The translations under genes and the position numbers were made by a program. A model generated the notes under the pieces. The model searched no databases. It was not told the DNA's origin and saw only the letters and a program-made list of their open reading frames with translations. DNA of 64,000 nt from Microcyclospora pomicola (Eukaryota > Ascomycota > Dothideomycetes > Capnodiales), in assembly GCA_002786065.1 (NCBI GenBank), contig NHNY01000028.1:186001-250000 (forward strand), given 5' to 3'. This document shows, piece by piece, positions 21,123 to 32,916 of this stretch; within the stretch, counting starts at the first letter, position 1, and each line of letters opens with the position of its first letter.

Positions 21123-23743
21123 ACCAGACCACGCTGCACACGTTCCACCAAGATGTTCCAGAAACGACTGTGTTACGGGAGGGACGGCGGCCAGGCGAAG
21201 GAGGGTGGTGGTGGTGAGGGTGGACCGTGGGCAGCTATATGCCGGCTCAGCGGAATGAGAGGCACGCCGTCAATGCTCGACTGAGCGCAATCGGTAAGGG
21301 AAAGGAGCGGGACCGCGATGTTGGGCGGGAGCAATATCCTCACGGGGAGGTGGGCATGGTGGTCGGTGACGACGAGGAATGCTCACTGTCAAGGAGCGTT
21401 GCAACGGTGCGAGAGGGGAGAGAGGGGAATGGCCAGGATGTTAGGACTGTAGATTCAACGGCGCTGGCGCGGCGTGCAGAGGAGGGCAGAGGGCGAAATG
21501 AAGGCAGAACGATAGCAGACGGACAAACAGGGCATCGGGGGAGATTTCGCTCTTTAGTGCTGGCTGGGGGCAGCAGGTGGAGAGGTTGAAGTAGTAGTGG
21601 GCGGTAGACGAGCGAGTAGCGATGAATGGACGATGCGGCGGTGGGCCAGAGGACATGTAGATGTCATCCAGTATGTACTGTAGTATGCGGTGGTGGACTG
21701 CAGCCGTCTCACCATGCGCATAGGGCGGACGACGATCACGGTCGATGCTATTCGAGGTCGAGGATGAGCTTTTAGGTTTGCAGGGAGCGGAGTCGTGTCG
21801 CGCGCATGGGGAGGGCAATAGTCTAACGTGCACATTGCTCTTTAGCGCCCACTCGGGGTTGACGGACGGGACCACACTCAATCCGGTACACAGCACGCTC
21901 AGGGTATCACAGTAGGATGAGAATGATGATGAGATACAGTACGACTGCTGGTCAACTGCACGGTGAGACACGTCCGGTGTCTTCTCGATGATGCCTTGGC
22001 TGTATGGTCGGAGATTCACTCTTGTAGGTGGAACACGACGGCGAACCCCTTGCTGTTGCGCACTAGACGGAGAGGTTGAAGCACCGGAATGAGAATGTAA
22101 CAGATAACCCATCCCAGGCGATGTCACGCCACGCGAGCATCCATGTTACAGTACGCCGGACTGTATGCATAGCAGTGACCCCACGATCGATCCAGGTGTG
22201 CTCCGTGTACATGTAACGAATACATCATGTATGTATGACACCGTATATGTCAGGGCATGTACTGGAGGTGCAGCTTGCCGATCAGGATAAGAGCTTCACG
22301 CGTGCTCATGCTGCTGCTGCTGCAGATCCTTCTGCTGAACTAATGTACGGTTCATGCATGAGTGAACATGCTCGACACTACGCATACATCGGCCCATCTA
22401 GCTTCGCCTGGTCTGCCCTCCCGTCCAAGTCTTGTCTCGCTACCACTCCCATCTTGTCAGGGTCTCCCGCCGTCCGATGTCTCAATGTCGTCGTCTTCGT
22501 ACGGAAATCTTGGTCGATCGACGAGCGGCGTTGATAGGAGGACCGACGGTACGCAGGCCAGCACAAGTCTATACATTACACAAATGTAGCCGGCGACGAG
22601 GAATTGACCGTGACATGATTCCCGATCGGGACGTTTGCGCCGGTCCTTCCCCACCTCTGACTGTTGAGTGTGGTGAGATGCGGAAGTCGACTTCCATCGC
22701 CTGGCTTAGCCATTGGATCGTGCGTGTATGTACTGTAACGATACCTATGATGTACTGTTGTCTTGGTACGAATCATGTCGTCGTCATGGGGCCAGACACG
22801 ACCGGCTGAGAACCTGCTATGCAGCGGCTGGCTACGAACTCGTGCCAACACAATCCAGTCTCTAGCATCTGCCCAAGTCACCACGGTATCGGATTCGGGA
22901 TACAGGCGAGCAAAAACTTGGATTCGATCTGCAATCGATCAGCAGCAAGCGACGCCGGTCCAGACCAAACAAGATTTCGAGCGCATCCCAACCCACATGG
23001 AGGGAAAAACAACTCCATTTCCAGCCGCTGTGACCTGCTGACGGTGCGCGCCACATCCGGGGAAGTCTGAGACAAGCTGAAGGAAATCCCCGTGGCCGTT
23101 GATGGTGACGCTGCTCGATTGGACCCACGTCGGAGCTGCTGCCGACCTCGACCGCCTTCGCTTGGCCTGGTGGACGGGATTTCTGCTCATGTGGTCGTGC
23201 CACCGACGACCCTGACATATATGTACCTACACTGTACTGATGCCACACATGCAGCTCGACGCCGTGTCGACCAATTGTCCAGGTTTGGTTCCCGTCCTGC
23301 ATGCAGCAGCCCTCAGGGGAAAGCATGTCAGCTCCAACTCAAATCCGGCAGCTAACAGCGATGGACTCGCGCGGGGGTGGCGGCACTGGGCGAGATACAG
23401 CATTCCGCTCGTGCCGCTGCCCTCATCCGCCACCAACACGAACCCCACATCAGCCTGCAGCGCCCATCGACTGCACATGTAGATCGCTACGAGTATCTGC
23501 GTCCCGTGACGAGAATCTAAGCGCTGGAGATATGCGCGTTCGCTGGCGGCAACAAGGGGAGCAAGACGGCGCGGCCCGTGTGACCTCCCAATGGCCACCG
23601 CGGAAAGTCAATGGCATCGTACCTTATCAGACGACGATCAGCATGTATCGCCGTCACTGCTAATGCAGTCTTGACAGCGCCTTGATCGAGTTCAGCGACT
23701 CCCGCATTCTTCAATCAGGACCTGGCCGATGAAGCGCCGTGGC
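21123..23743. other. 2.6-kb stretch without a convincing gene
   Basis: The longest frames (a minus-strand one of 228 codons at 21441-22127 and one of 154 codons at 22862-23326) have no recognisable domain, show unusual Cys, Ser and His content and no splice partners. A CTG/CAG run lies near 22309-22325. The stretch contains the 5' side of the coiled-coil gene and the 3' side of the Hcs1-like gene. It may hold a long leader or a non-coding transcript, but nothing in the sequence proves this. Confidence 0.4.
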
Positions 23744-26149
23744 TTACTGTGGTTCGGCATCGAGCACCGGCAGATCGGCAGGGTTAGGGTACCTCAGATC
23801 TGCCTTGTCCTCCAGGTGAAGCATCCACTGTTTGAGAAATTTCGATCCCCTGGTGAAACCATGGGTCAGCTCGATCGAGCATCTTGTGATGTCTGCGGAT
23901 GATCGACTTACCGTCCGACCGTCTCTGAATCGCCTATCACGCAAAGATGGCGTTTCGGTCGGGTCATCGCGACTACACGAGGTTCCACGTTGTTAGCACA
24001 TTGTTGTGCCACATGACTTTACACCCGGGCCCCAAAACACCACAGTCGCACGTGCAATCATGTTGTGCGGCTGCTTCACCACATGGATGGACACAACCCC
24101 ATGGATGGACTTACCGTTCAGTCGCCGCTTCTCCCCAAGAAACCCCACTTCATGTTCCGGATTGCTGCGCACAAGGCTGACGATCACGGCCTCCTTCTCG
24201 CGACCCTGAAATCCATCGATGCTGCCAAGCTCGATCCCTGGATACTGCTCCTTCAGGGTCTGAGACAGCAACGCCAGCTGCCCGTTGTATGGCGTGACGA
24301 CTGCGATGTCCTCTGCCTTGACTCCAGCCTTGGTCAGCAGCGCAACATGTGAGCTGACGAGAGCCGCCTCGTGCGCGTTCACTTTGCTCTCAGCCAGCAG
24401 ACTGCTACGGCCCTTCGCACCAGAGTCGTCGTCCTCGGTTTGCTCTGGGAAGTCCCCACCTTGTGTATCCCAGAAGACCAGGGGTTCGCGGGTTTCGTCT
24501 GTATCCTGGACTTCATATGGTAGCTGCTTCAGCAAGCGAGCTTTAACCGCGTCGGCTGCGATGAGCTTACCGTCATACAGCGCCTCCGATGGATATGCCA
24601 TGATGCTTTCGTGCATTCGATACTGTGTGGTCAGCATACGCTTGATTGTGTCACCATGCGCCGTGAGGAGACGATCAAACATTGTTGTCTCTAGCGTAGC
24701 ATGATGCGTATCCTTCCTGCCATCACTCGTAGGTGTTGCGTCTGTAACGGACAGTCCTTTGGTATCGTGGACATCCTGAGGCATTCCCACTTTCGTGCTT
24801 TTCATGTTCAACGACTTGATCGTCGGTGGCAACTGGAGATGATCCCCAGCTAACACCAGCTTGGATGGACCACTCGCAAGAATTGAAATCCAACACTGCG
24901 CTTCTAAAGCCTGGCTCGCCTCGTCGATGATGACGACGTCGAACTTCTGGTTCTTCAAATGGAAGCCACCGGCGCCGTGTAGAGTGCTCAGAACGACTTT
25001 GCTTTCCCTTAGCAGATCGTCCACAACCCGACCTTCTCTTGATCTATACTCCTTCCGCAACTCCTTCATCTCGCCGTAAATGGCACGACGTTCCCTGCCG
25101 TTGCGAGTCTTACGAATCGAAGCCTGCTTTGCGTCCATCTCTGCGCGGACGTCATTCACTATCGCAGCGGCATCGCTTGTCTTGGTCAATACTTCCAGAC
25201 TGTGGTTGAGCACACCCGGCAGTAAACGAGCCGGATGTCCAAGACGGACCATCGGGACCTTGTGGGTAGATAGCCGCTCTACGATGTTGTCGACACTGAT
25301 GTTACTTGGGCCACAGACTAGCACTCGCTGATCACGGTCCAGCAGCTGCAGTATCAGTTCGATAAGTGTATGCGTCTTGCCTGTGCCAGGTGGACCGTGT
25401 ATCAGACAAACTTCCCGACATGCCAGGGCGAAGCGGATTGCGTCTTGTTGGCTGTCGTTCAGCGTTGCATCATGCCAGTTCATTTTTGCTTTCAGGACAT
25501 CTTCCGAAACTGGTGAGGGCGAAGATTGTCCGAACAACACTTGCGTCAACGAACTATGCTCCGCCGGCTGCATCTTCTGCAGCTTGGTCATGGTCTGGTT
25601 CAAGCGTTTGTACGTGACATCGTTGGCAAGTTTAACACTACATGAATCGCTACATATCAGTCTCAACCCACTCCTGGTTGTCACAGCTCCCTGCGCAGCA
25701 GAGTGCACACAGTATACGCACAGCCAAAGCTTCCCGCTCGGAACCTCCACCTCCTCCTTGTCCAGCGCCACCGTCAACCCCTCCCGCTGCACCCTCGTCA
25801 CCACGCCCTCCGCCCCACGCTTCTCCATCCCCTCTCGCTCTTTCTTTCGCTCGGCACCCTTGGGCTGCTCCGCCACCGCGCAGATGTCGCCTACCCGCAG
25901 CCCATGCTCGGGGATTTCACCACTTCCGACGGCTGGGTCCAGGCACAGCTCTAGCAGCGTTCGACCCCCAAACCCGGTCCGCTGAGACGCGACGCTCAAG
26001 TTCAACACAGCGAGACCGGCGCGTTGTAGCACACTCGGCGCGTGCGTCGACGTCAGCAGATGGGTTTCTGCGAGCTCGGCGTCGAGCTCACGCGTCAGGA
26101 GCGAGAGCTGCGTGGTAGCGAAGGCGCTGATGTCTGTTGCGTACTCCAT
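23744..26149 (-). CDS. HCS1: Hcs1/SMUBP2 (IGHMBP2)-type superfamily 1B helicase
   Basis: Four exons (26149-25722, 25637-24115, 23972-23912, 23849-23744) give 705 aa. Every junction restores conserved sequence: KLWL-VKLANDVTYKRLN, RRLN-VAMTRPKRH and SETVGR-GSKFLKQW. Helicase motifs: GPPGTGKT (I), VVIIDEASQALE (II), AGDHLQLPPT (III), TTQYRMHE (IV region), SIDGFQGREKEAVI (V) and the LNVAMTRPKRHL motif (VI), which is completed only by exon 3. The family unwinds DNA and RNA 5'-3'; yeast Hcs1 associates with DNA polymerase alpha. An N-terminal beta-barrel region (about 60-145) precedes motif I, as in IGHMBP2. No R3H or AN1 finger is present, which fits the fungal short form. An in-frame Met further upstream is less likely as start. 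Confidence 0.93.
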
Positions 26150-26747
26150 GACGGGAAGAGTGCCTGTTGACCAGGGCGAGTCTTCCCTCCACAGACTGTA
26201 TTGTATGCTACACAGGTACGAGTGGGGTTGTTCAGAATATCGCGTCTTTATCGATAAGACATCATAGAAGCACATGCAGTACTGATAGATGATGTCACAG
26301 CTTCGGCCACATGTGACATGCAACACTCGAGCGATTTCGGCTGCCACGACCGCCGATTCCGATCCCAGACCGCCGAGCAGGCCCATACAGAATAGAAGGA
26401 TGATATGGCATGCATCGTTGAATCGAAGGCGTGGGATGGACTATAGATCGTCGGACATATACGGTGCCCATTCGTTGCGTCCCATGCGCGCGTGATGCTC
26501 CAGGAATTGGCAAGTGGTCACGTTTTGTGCTTCTATTCTTCTTATGTTCGGATCGCATTGACATATGCTCTCCGTTTGGAACTATACATTCTACTCGTCA
26601 GTTGTGTAGAAGGTGTGTTTACGCTCGACTTGACTCGATTCCCGTTACGATCCATCCGAATGGTGGTTCAAGGCACTGCGCAGCGACAACATCCCATCGT
26701 ATGATCAACAACATTTCGTCTGCAAGACTCCTACCCCAACTGAACCC
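26150..26747. promoter_or_regulatory. Divergent promoter region
   Basis: Gap of about 600 bp between the divergent Hcs1-like and F-box/2EXR-like genes. No gene or clear motif was recognised. Confidence 0.4.
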
Positions 26748-27338
26748 ATGGACTGGCTTCTCCCCACCCCGCGCTCGCGTCTGCTTGACCTCCCCTCGGA
26801 ACTCCGCCTACTGATCGTCCAGTATGCACTGACTTCGGCCACGACGGTCGTGACCTTCCGTCTCGACCCATACCAGGAAGACAGCTACACGCAAGCGGTT
26901 CAGCCGGCGCTCACGCGCGTGAATCGGCAGATCCGCCGCGAAGCCCTGCCGGTCTGGTATCGGCGCAACGCCTTCATCCTGCACACCGAGGCGACCAAAG
27001 CCGAGCACACGATGCGCTGGCTGGCCTGCAACGAACCGCATCTGCCCAAATTGCGGACCGTCGAGGTCTGGGTGCGCGTGCTGGGGACCACGCACCTGCG
27101 CTCCGTGGCGTCGGGGGCGGTGGGGCTAACGTTGACGCGCAAAGCGAGAGAGGCGGCGTGGACGGTGCAAGAGGCGTGGCGGTGGATCACGGTGTGTCGG
27201 CGGCCAGAGGGGATTGAGGAGGACGTCGAGGCGTTGAAGGAGTGGCTGCGCAAGGCGAGGGAGATGGCGTCTGCGCAGGACTGGGGGGATGTGCTGCGGA
27301 TGTTGAAGGAGAAGTACATGAATATGAAGATGGAGTGA
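26748..27338 (+). CDS. F-box/2EXR-like protein
   Basis: A single exon of 196 aa. The N-terminus reads SRLLDLPSELRLLIVQYAL, the Leu-Pro-x-Glu-(I/L)-Arg pattern shared by F-box and fungal 2EXR domains. This is followed by the common block PALTRVNRQIRREALPVWYRRNAF and a Leu/Trp-rich helical remainder ending in a Lys/Met-rich tail. Many dothideomycete genomes hold large families of such short proteins; a role in ubiquitin ligase complexes is usually assumed but not shown. GC content of the gene appears high in comparison with its flanks. Confidence 0.75.
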   Translation: MDWLLPTPRSRLLDLPSELRLLIVQYALTSATTVVTFRLDPYQEDSYTQAVQPALTRVNRQIRREALPVWYRRNAFILHTEATKAEHTMRWLACNEPHLPKLRTVEVWVRVLGTTHLRSVASGAVGLTLTRKAREAAWTVQEAWRWITVCRRPEGIEEDVEALKEWLRKAREMASAQDWGDVLRMLKEKYMNMKME

Positions 27339-27952
27339 TGTTCTGGGGATTCGTGATTTGTACTTATCTTGGACCTACGAATTGACGAGTGTTACGAACA
27401 GGAATCGGCGTTCATGGCGATTCCAGCTTGGAGATCATGGCTGGCAGACGTGGTTCGTTTGACGGGACGGTGTTGTTCGCAGTAGCTCTACATATATGGG
27501 TCTTGTTGGTTAGAGGCGCAGGGAAGCTACCGCACGTTTCGATGTCTCCAGCAACAACTGGACACAACTTCAACGTCATGTCGTCTTAAATCGTTGTACA
27601 CTGCCTCCATCGTAACCAATTCTCTCGTCCTTACACTGTCCTTCTCTTTCTATTTTACTACTTCACCTTGGACCTACACGCCCATATTTCGCATTTGTCT
27701 GTGTAGCTCAGCCCTGACGCAATTCATCCATCCATCCCACCCCCACCTCTGCTTCAATACCACGTCAGGGCCCCGAAACACCCGACTTTGCCGTGCACCA
27801 CTGACTTGGCAAACACCGCCATTGCTCTACATGCCGAGCCGTAGGTACGCGCACACTCATTGACCTGCGATTGACTGCTTGGCAAGCCTCAGCACCCTCC
27901 ACGCCATTGACGACGCTGAGGCTTGGAAGTCTGACCCGCCGCTTACCTCGCC
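27339..27952. promoter_or_regulatory. Promoter region of PSD2
   Basis: Spacer between two plus-strand genes. A pyrimidine-rich tract (about 27618-27665, TCCTTCTCTTTC) lies about 300 bp ahead of the PSD2 start. No gene is seen. Confidence 0.4.
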
Positions 27953-30900
27953 ATGCCTCGTCCACATCTCTCTGCCACACTGTCCTCGCTCGGCCGCAGC
28001 AGGAGCAGCAACACCGTCCCTCAAGCTAGCTCCATCCCTCCCACTCCCGCCGCACGGAACGATAGCAGTCGAAACACCAGCCCTGCACGAGGAGGCTACA
28101 TGGCGGCCGGCTCGCAGAAATCACCAGCATCCGAGCTCAAGGGGGATCACAAGAACATGGGCCTCGTGGTGCGGGTCCATGTCCTGAAAGGTCGGAACCT
28201 GGCTCCCAAGGATAAATCAGGCACGTCGGATCCATACCTGGTCATCTCGTTGGGCGAGTCACGGCAAGCTACCAGCGTGGTCAGCAAGACGTTGCATCCG
28301 GAATGGAACCAGACGTTTGACTTCCCCGTCGTCAGCCCGGATTCGGCCTTGATCGAAGCGACGTGTTGGGACAAGGATCGGTTCAAGAAGGATTACATGG
28401 GCGAGTTCGATGTCATGCTGGAGGAGCTGTTCCACGAAGGCTCGACCACGCCGGAGCCACGCTGGTGGAAATTGGAGAGTCGACGGAGTGGACGGAAGAG
28501 GAAGAAGGACGACAACATCTCCGGCGAGGTGCTGGTTCGATTCACATTGTTCGATCCGACCAACACGGCCGCAACATCGCAACAGGTGCTGCAGAAGTTC
28601 TACGGGGTTGTTGCGGACACGGCGGAGGACGACGAGGATGAGGAGGAGATTCTCAAGCAGCTCAACATGCGCGATCTGGAGGATGTCACCGAAGGAGAGG
28701 AGGAGGAGGAGGAAGATGACCGAGAGCCTTCGGACGAGACGGATGATGGGATGAGGACTCCCGGAGGCACGACATCAGAAGAGAAGCAAAAGCGACGTCG
28801 TAGAGAGAAGATCAAGCGGATCAAGCGTCGGACCAAGTTGAAGACGTATGAGTTCAGTGGCATGTCGGATGTTGCGGGTGTGCTGTTCCTCGAAATCAGT
28901 CGCATCACGGACCTACCACCCGAAAAGAATCTCACCCGGACGACGTTTGACATGGATCCATTCGTCGTGACTTCATTAGGCAAGAAGACGTATCGTACGC
29001 GTGTGGTAAACCACAACCTCAATCCGGTGTATGAGGAGAAGCTCGTCTTCCAAGTGCAGAAACATGAGCAAAACTATACCCTCAGTTTTGCGGTGGTAGA
29101 TCGAGACAAGCTGTCAGGGAACGATTTCGTAGGCACAGCTGTGTTCCCGGTCGAGAAGGTTCGCAATCTCGCACCTGAGTCCGACCCGGAGACGGGTCTC
29201 TATAGGCTGCCGGACCCGGATAGTGTCACTGATGCTGATACTCGTCGACGGAAGTGGAGGGTGCCCATGTCTCGCAGCACAAGTCAGGCCAACGTCAATG
29301 GGCGAATGAGCCGGACCAACTCTGCGACGAATTTGAGCAAGCTCACGAAGACGACGTCTAACGGTAGTCTGAACAACGGCGCACCCACTCCTGGAGTCAG
29401 GCGGGTCGATTCGGACAATGTTAGCGAACATGGCCGACCGACCCCCTCGAGCTTTCCGAGTCAAGCTGGTACGATGCAGTCCTCGCAAGAAGAGGACGAC
29501 GAACCTGGAATGACTTCGTATGAGATCCCGCTCGAACTCAAGAATAAGTCTCGATGGGAAGACAAGCACAGTCCTGTGCTTTACATCAAAGCAAAGTATC
29601 TGCCCTACCGAGCGCTGAGACAGCAATTTTGGCGGGTCATGCTGCGTCAGTACGATGCGGATGAGAGCGGGAAGATTGATAAAGTTGAGTTGGTGACCAT
29701 GCTTGACACGTTGGGCAGCACACTCCACAACAGCACGATCGATGGGTTCTTCGCGCGATGGAATAAAGCCAATGGTGGCGAGGAGATTATGACCATGGAT
29801 CAGGCGGTCATGTGTCTTGAGGAGCAGCTGGTCAAGACGCAGGATCGTCCTTATCAGCATCATTCTGCCCAGAACATGAAGACGAAACTGTCTGCTGGTC
29901 TGGGTATCGGGCGTCACAATGCGTCGGACACGACTTCGGGTGTCTCCACTCCAGATGTAAATGGTCATGGCAGTTATCCTGCCGATCTGGGCTCATCTAC
30001 CACGTCTATCCCAACCGTGCAGGTCAGCGATCTCGGCGGAGCAGGAGAGCGTGGAGAAAAAATGCCAGAAGACGATCTCGCCTCGGGTGCCACGGACGCA
30101 GATCCGGAGACTGATCTCAACCAAGATCCAGACTCCAAGGAAGAGCATGTGGTCGAGATCCATGAGTGTCCAATCTGCCATCAGCCGAGACTTGCAAGAG
30201 GAAGGAGGACGACTGATGCAGACATCATCACCCACATCGCGACCTGCGCAAGCAGTGATTGGCGAGCTGTGAACAACCTCGTGATGGCGGGCTTTGTGAC
30301 CAGCTCGCAAGCACAGAGAAAGTGGTACTCTAAAATCATCTCGAAGGTATGCCATTCGGTCATAATTCATACTGTTTTGCAAGCACTAATACCGCTCTAG
30401 GTGTCTTACGGCGGCTATCGACTCGGAGCGAACAGCGCGAACATCCTGGTCCAAGACCGTCTCACCGGCATGATCAACGAGGAACGCATGAGTGTCTATG
30501 TACGACTGGGGATCCGCCTTCTCTACAAGGGCCTCAAAAGTAGGGAAATGGAGAAGAAAAAGGGTATGCTGCTTGTGATCCCGAACATCCAACTGACGCA
30601 TTGGCCGCAGTCGACTCTCAGCCTCGCCCCCGAGTGCTGCTCTCAGGTCGCGATGCCCTTTCTTCATGCTGCCACCCTTTTTCACGTTCTTCGTCATGCC
30701 TGTACTCTCATATTCTGACTGCATGGACGACATTGCTGACTTGTGAGTGTAAACAGCACGAAAACTCCTCCGCTCGTTATCCTTCAAACAAGGTCGCAAG
30801 TACGATGATCCCGCATCTGCTGCACAAATTCCAGGCTTCGTCAACTTTCACCAATTGGACATGGGTGAGGTACTCTTGCCAATCAAAGAGTTCAAGACTT

Positions 30901-31753
30901 TCAACGAGTTCTTCTATCGCGCGCTGAAGCCGACTGCGAGACCGTGTTCCGCGCCAGATGATCCGAACATCATCGTCAGCCCTGCCGATTGCCGCTCAGT
31001 TGTCTTCAACCGCCTTGAAGATGCCCAGCGCATCTGGGTGAAAGGTCGAGAGTTCAGCGTCGAACGTCTGCTTGCCGAGGCCTACCCTGAAGACGCTGCA
31101 CGCTACAAGAACGGCTCCTTGGGGATCTTCCGCCTGGCTCCCCAGGACTATCATCGTTTCCACATCCCTGTTGACGGCGTCATGGGCGAGCCCAAGCTCA
31201 TCGACGGCGAGTACTACACCGTGAACCCCATGGCCATCCGTTCAGCCCTGGACGTCTACGGCGAGAACATTCGTGTCTGCGTCCCGATCGACTCCGTCTG
31301 CCACAAGCGGGTCATGGTCATCTGCGTCGGAGCCATGATGGTCGGCTCCACGGTCATCACCCGTCAACCGGGCGACCAGGTCAAGCGTGCCGAAGAGCTG
31401 GGATACTTCAAGTTCGGCGGCTCCACCATCCTCTGCCTCTTCGAGCCGGGCGTCATGAAGTTCGACGACGATCTCATCGACAACAGTAATGGCGCTTTGG
31501 AGACGTTGGTAAGTCCCACTCTCTCCCAATTCCACACCATCAACCTCGCCCGCCCGCACAATGCTTACCCATTCTGTTCTTCCCACAGGTCCGCGTCGGC
31601 ATGTCCATCGGCCACTCCCCGACCCAGGGCCCGCACATCCCCGACATGCAAAAGAACAACCCCACGCAAGCCGAGATGCAGGATGCCCGGCGCCGCATCG
31701 AAGGCTCCCTCGCGCCGAGCAGTGGCGTCGACGCCTTGGCGAATTTACAGTGA
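27953..31753 (+). CDS. PSD2: Phosphatidylserine decarboxylase proenzyme 2 (C2-C2-EF-hand type)
   Basis: Four exons (27953-30346, 30401-30563, 30757-31508, 31589-31753) give 1157 aa. It makes phosphatidylethanolamine from phosphatidylserine in endomembranes. Domains: C2 domain 1 (about 70-170, VRVHVLKGRNLAPKDKSG, SDPYLV); acidic then basic linker; C2 domain 2 (about 300-420); EF-hand loop D568-x-D570-x-S572-G-x-I-x3-E579; a C739-x2-C742-x18-H761-x3-C765 zinc-finger-like element; and the decarboxylase domain from about 800. Self-cleavage occurs at GGST (G1073-G-S1075-T), where Ser becomes the pyruvoyl group. The motif DYHRFHIP, with its conserved His, and the C-terminal VRVGMSIGHSP after the last intron complete the enzyme. 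Splice phases 0, 1, 0 are consistent throughout. Confidence 0.95.
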
Positions 31754-32916
31754 GCACTCCGTGATTCAGTAGAACCGTATGGAATCACGATGGATACATT
31801 GTATAAGGCACATATCGATCAGCTGGTGAAAGGCTCCACCTACAGCAGCAAACACCAAGCACCGAAAAGTTTACGTATCAACTACATACATGATCAATGG
31901 ATGATGTTCGTCATGATGCGTCCATGAGGTATCTGGATGTACCAGCTTTCATGTCGTGGACGTGACTACAAGTTGGTCCCTATACGAACCTTTACCTTGT
32001 ATGCTAGTCATGTGCTGAGAACACTGAAGACCTGAGCCTGCCTACCTACATCGCACTGTGGATGTCTATCTGCATCCGTCCCGCTTCATACGTCGGTAGT
32101 GGATCATGCCTGCCTATAGTCAGCTCTATCCAAAGGATTGAAGTCGATTGCCAACCTACACCTTTCTTGTCGTATGATCGGGCGCGGCGATAGATAAGGA
32201 ACAGACAGACCGACAGGCCCTTGAGCGCGTTTCTCGCGTTTGCCTCCACAGCCATCCACGAGTCCTCTAGGCAGGTAGATAAGGTGACATAGGCACGATG
32301 GCACGACAGACTGACAGACAGACGGACGGACGGACGGACAGACGGACAGACAGCATTCATTTTGCATCGCGGAGGAAAACGTAACGTAGCACATATATCA
32401 CCCGCGAATCCCAATCCCCAACGCTCCCCCATGCTCCATGCGAAATCCCCGCCCAGTACGAGAGAACAATCACTCCAAATTACACTCCATCAAACACCCG
32501 CCAGATGAGATGAACGCCTTGCCTTTGCGGTGAAATGTGAGAAGGCGCGCGAGAGCACACCTTCGTGGAAAGAACACGATGCGGAGAAGCAAAGAAAGGC
32601 GAGCTGCGCTGATCGAAATGGCAGAAGCCACCGACGTTCGTGTCTGATGTTCGTTCCACTTCGCTCGTCACGTCGTGCACGTCCACATCAGGTCGTTGGA
32701 GCTGAGGGAAGAAAGCAAACAGTCCCCGAGGCGTGAACGCGTGGTCGGCGAAGGGAGGAAATCATCCAAGAGAGAAACAGCGCCGCGCGACATGCGAGAG
32801 ATGAAAGCGAGATGCGAGGAGACGAGAAGCAAAACCGCTGATGGGAACCGAGACGCCTGTGGCCGTGCAGCAACCATTACGAAAAGATGTCTTGGACAAG
32901 TGATGCGTGACGAGCT
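31754..32916. other. Convergent 3' region with tetranucleotide microsatellite
   Basis: The PSD2 and CDC14 genes converge here. Apart from the GACG/GACA repeat there is no gene. The part from about 32580 to 32900 is purine-rich on the plus strand. Confidence 0.45.
32305..32353. repeat. Imperfect (GACR)n microsatellite
   Basis: About 49 bp of GACA and GACG tetramers, with four GACG-type units in the middle. A shorter relative (CAGACAGACCGACAGG) lies about 100 bp before. It lies between two convergent genes and may fall in either 3' UTR. Confidence 0.8.

Noticed and set aside
21441-22127. 228-codon minus-strand frame
   Set aside because: No domain, odd composition (Ser, Cys, His) and overlap with open frames in other phases suggest GC-rich non-coding DNA.
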